A stretch of DNA of 8,509 bases. It comes from Verrucomicrobiales bacterium. Its GTDB lineage: Bacteria; Verrucomicrobiota; Verrucomicrobiia; Limisphaerales; UBA1100. Position numbers and translations under genes: made by a program. Positions 7,229-8,509 of the stretch are shown piece by piece. The notes beneath the pieces are model-generated. The model did no database searches. It saw only the letters and a list, made by a program, of their open reading frames with translations, and had not been told where the DNA came from. Numbering within the stretch: position 1 is the first letter of the stretch; each line of letters starts with the position of its first letter. The DNA lies in assembly GCA_002718935.1 (NCBI GenBank), contig PBFV01000018.1, positions 1 to 8,509 of the forward strand. The letters are read 5' to 3'.

Positions 7229-7258
7229 TCCGCGCTGGGTTTAGTCGAACAGCGCGGA
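7229..7258 (-). other. Perfect inverted repeat around the rpoA stop codon
   Basis: On the + strand, TCCGCGCTG (7229-7237) and CAGCGCGGA (7250-7258) form a 9-bp perfect stem with a 12-nt loop. In the mRNA the loop holds the end of the last rpoA codons and the UAA stop (7241-7243), and the 3' arm ends 6 nt before the rplQ Shine-Dalgarno core at 7218-7222. No T-run follows, so it is not a terminator. A role in coupling rpoA termination to rplQ initiation is an inference. Confidence 0.55.
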
Positions 7259-8338
7259 GGCCGGGTTGATCGGCGCGGTTTCTTCGTCGTCGTCGAACAG
7301 GATGCTCGGGGAACCGCCAGAACTATTGGGCTGGTTGGTGAGCGCGGAGGGATCGAGTACGTCCTCATCAAAGGTCATGCCGAGGCCCAGGCCGAGCTCG
7401 ACGAGCTTGTCCTTGATTTCGTTGAGTGATTTCTTGCCGAAGTTGCGGTACTTGAGCATGTCCGCCTCGGACTTGGTGGCCAGCTGGCCGACGGTGGTGA
7501 TGTTGGCGTTGTTCAGGCAGTTAGCGGCGCGTACGCTCAGTTCAATCTCGTTGACGCTCATGCTCAACAGCTTGCGCAGCTCGGACTGTTTCTCGTCGTT
7601 ACGCTCGTCAATTTCCTCAAACTCCACGAGGTCCTTGTCGTAATTCACGAACACCTGCAACTGATCCATCAGCACCTGACTGGCCTGATGCAGCGCATCG
7701 TCCGGATCAAGGCGACCGTCGGTCCAGATTTCCAGCTCGAGGCTGTCGTAGTCGGTCCGCTGCCCCACGCGCGCATCCTTCACATCGTAACGAACGCGGG
7801 TGACGGGCGAAAAGATGGAATCGATGGCAATCACGCCGATGGGTTGATCAGTGCGCTTGTTGTCATCACTGGTGCGGAAGCCGCGGCCCTGCTCGATGGT
7901 CAGCTCCATCAGGAATTTTTTCTTTTTGTCTAGCGTGCAGATGTGCTGGTCCGGATTGACGAGCTCAATGTTGTGGTTCAGCTCAATGTCGCCGGCTGTC
8001 ACGGCACCGCCCTTGTTCACGGACAGCAACAGAACCTGCGGCTCGCGGGTTTCGTGCAGTTTAAATTTCACGGACTTGAGATTCATAATGATCTCAGCCA
8101 TGTCCTCCACCACGCCTTCGATGGTGGCAAACTCGTGCTGGGCCCCGTCCACCTTCAGTGAGGTGATGGCCGCGCCCTCCAGAGAGGAGAGCAGCACGCG
8201 CCGCATGGAATTTCCGATGGTGTGGCCGTACCCAATCTCAAAGGGTTCGGCGACGAATTTCGCGTACGTTCCCGTCGCGGTTTCCTCATTGCGCTTCAGC
8301 CGGCTCGGCTTTTCAAACGCTCCTAAACGTATTGGCAT
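7241..8338 (-). CDS. rpoA: DNA-directed RNA polymerase subunit alpha
   Basis: The alpha dimer scaffolds assembly of beta and beta-prime, and its C-terminal domain binds UP elements and activators. The 365-residue product shows the N-terminal domain (about 1-238) with YGHTIGNSMRRVLLSSLEGAAI (split here only by position 37-58), VNPDQHICTLDKK and the GVIAIDSIFSPVTRVRY region; a linker near 239-257; and the C-terminal domain (about 258-325) with ELSVRAANCL and FGKKSLNEIKDKL. Arg270 corresponds to the DNA-contacting Arg265 of E. coli. It is longer than the usual 315-330 residues because of a tail (326-365) containing ILFDDDEE and ending ALFD. A Shine-Dalgarno AAGGA at 8345-8349 fixes the ATG start. 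It lies between rpsD and rplQ, the normal alpha operon order. Confidence 0.98.
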   Translation of the reverse strand: MPIRLGAFEKPSRLKRNEETATGTYAKFVAEPFEIGYGHTIGNSMRRVLLSSLEGAAITSLKVDGAQHEFATIEGVVEDMAEIIMNLKSVKFKLHETREPQVLLLSVNKGGAVTAGDIELNHNIELVNPDQHICTLDKKKKFLMELTIEQGRGFRTSDDNKRTDQPIGVIAIDSIFSPVTRVRYDVKDARVGQRTDYDSLELEIWTDGRLDPDDALHQASQVLMDQLQVFVNYDKDLVEFEEIDERNDEKQSELRKLLSMSVNEIELSVRAANCLNNANITTVGQLATKSEADMLKYRNFGKKSLNEIKDKLVELGLGLGMTFDEDVLDPSALTNQPNSSGGSPSILFDDDEETAPINPASALFD

Positions 8339-8344
8339 TTTCTT

Positions 8345-8453
8345 TCCTTAAGTTGCAATTTTAACCTGACCGCAAACTATTATTCCCGCCGCATTCGCGG
8401 TCCATATAATTGCAGATCGTTCGCCCACCCGGGCGAAGGATTAGCGGGAATAA
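8345..8453 (-). promoter_or_regulatory. Structured rpsD-rpoA junction, possible pseudoknot regulatory element
   Basis: Along the mRNA the parts are: 5' arm UUAUUCCCGC (8453-8444), the last rpsD codons; the rpsD UAA; hairpin UUCGCCC/GGGCGAA (8437-8420, 4-nt loop); UGCAAUU (8414-8408); small hairpin CCGC/GCGG (8400-8389); 3' arm GCGGGAAUAA (8389-8380); AAUUGCA (8360-8354); then the rpoA Shine-Dalgarno AAGGA (8349-8345). The 10-bp arms pair exactly. The 7-nt segments also pair exactly and cross the 10-bp stem, as in a pseudoknot. No T-run makes it a terminator, and I found no convincing promoter. S4 is known to repress the E. coli alpha operon by binding a pseudoknot in its leader, so S4 control of rpoA here is a hypothesis. 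Confidence 0.4.
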
Positions 8454-8509
8454 AATTCCACGATCGCCTGTTCATTGGCGATCGGCTCAATGTCATCGCG
8501 CGTGGGCAG
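8441..8509 (-). CDS. rpsD: 30S ribosomal protein S4, C-terminal end only
   Basis: Only the last 22 codons and the TAA stop (8441-8443) are inside the window. They read LPTRDDIEPIANEQAIVEFY followed by SR, matching the S4 C-terminus, which in other bacteria ends in forms such as LIVEFYSR or LIVELYSK. S4 is a primary 16S rRNA-binding protein of the small subunit and, in some bacteria, a translational repressor of its own operon. It lies 102 nt upstream of rpoA in the same direction, which fits the rpsD-rpoA-rplQ order. The rest of the gene lies beyond the right edge. Confidence 0.92.
   Translation of the reverse strand: MPTRDDIEPIANEQAIVEFYSR

Noticed and set aside
8420..8437. Hairpin after rpsD as an intrinsic terminator
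   Set aside because: The 7-bp stem is strong, but the sequence following it on the - strand is CGATCTGC, without a U-tract, and rpoA continues the operon.
8339..8440. Separate promoter for rpoA in the rpsD-rpoA gap
   Set aside because: TAAAAT and TAATAG look like -10 boxes, but neither has an acceptable -35 at 16-18 nt. Cotranscription from upstream is the simpler reading.

Overview
The window looks like a chromosomal housekeeping region from a bacterium of the Planctomycetes-Verrucomicrobia-Chlamydiae (PVC) group, most likely a Verrucomicrobiota relative. This placement is an inference from protein character: an RpoA starting MPIRLGAFEKP with a C-terminal tail, a paralogous EF-G-like GTPase, and a large sodium:solute symporter with a soluble insert. 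No marker gene here fixes the phylum. I see no phage, insertion sequence, CRISPR, tRNA or rRNA.

Layout, left to right. On the + strand lie a divergent Nramp-fold membrane transporter (3-1811) and an EF-G-like translational GTPase (start taken at 1893, end 3977), closed by a strong intrinsic terminator (3997-4027). Convergent to these, on the - strand, is an SSS-family sodium:solute symporter (4026-6287). To its right, also on the - strand, is the 3' part of the ribosomal alpha operon, transcribed rpsD (3' end only, 8441-8509), rpoA (7241-8338), rplQ (6467-7204), and ended by an intrinsic terminator at 6397-6430. Coding density is high; the longest gap (6288-6466, 179 nt) holds that terminator and the symporter leader.

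The alpha operon genes act together: S4 and L17 are ribosomal proteins and RpoA is the RNA polymerase assembly subunit. The EF-G-like protein is translation-related but has substituted GTPase motifs, so it is probably not the housekeeping translocase. The two transporters have no visible functional link to these genes.

The points most worth following are: (1) the rpsD-rpoA junction, where a 10-bp inverted repeat around the rpsD stop, an internal hairpin and a crossing 7-bp pairing could form a pseudoknot just upstream of the rpoA ribosome binding site, a candidate S4-type autoregulatory element; (2) a second perfect inverted repeat with the rpoA stop codon in its loop, just before the rplQ ribosome binding site; (3) an L17 about twice normal length, with an internal insert and a long acidic tail; (4) an Nramp-like protein lacking the canonical metal-binding motif; (5) long soluble inserts in both transporters.
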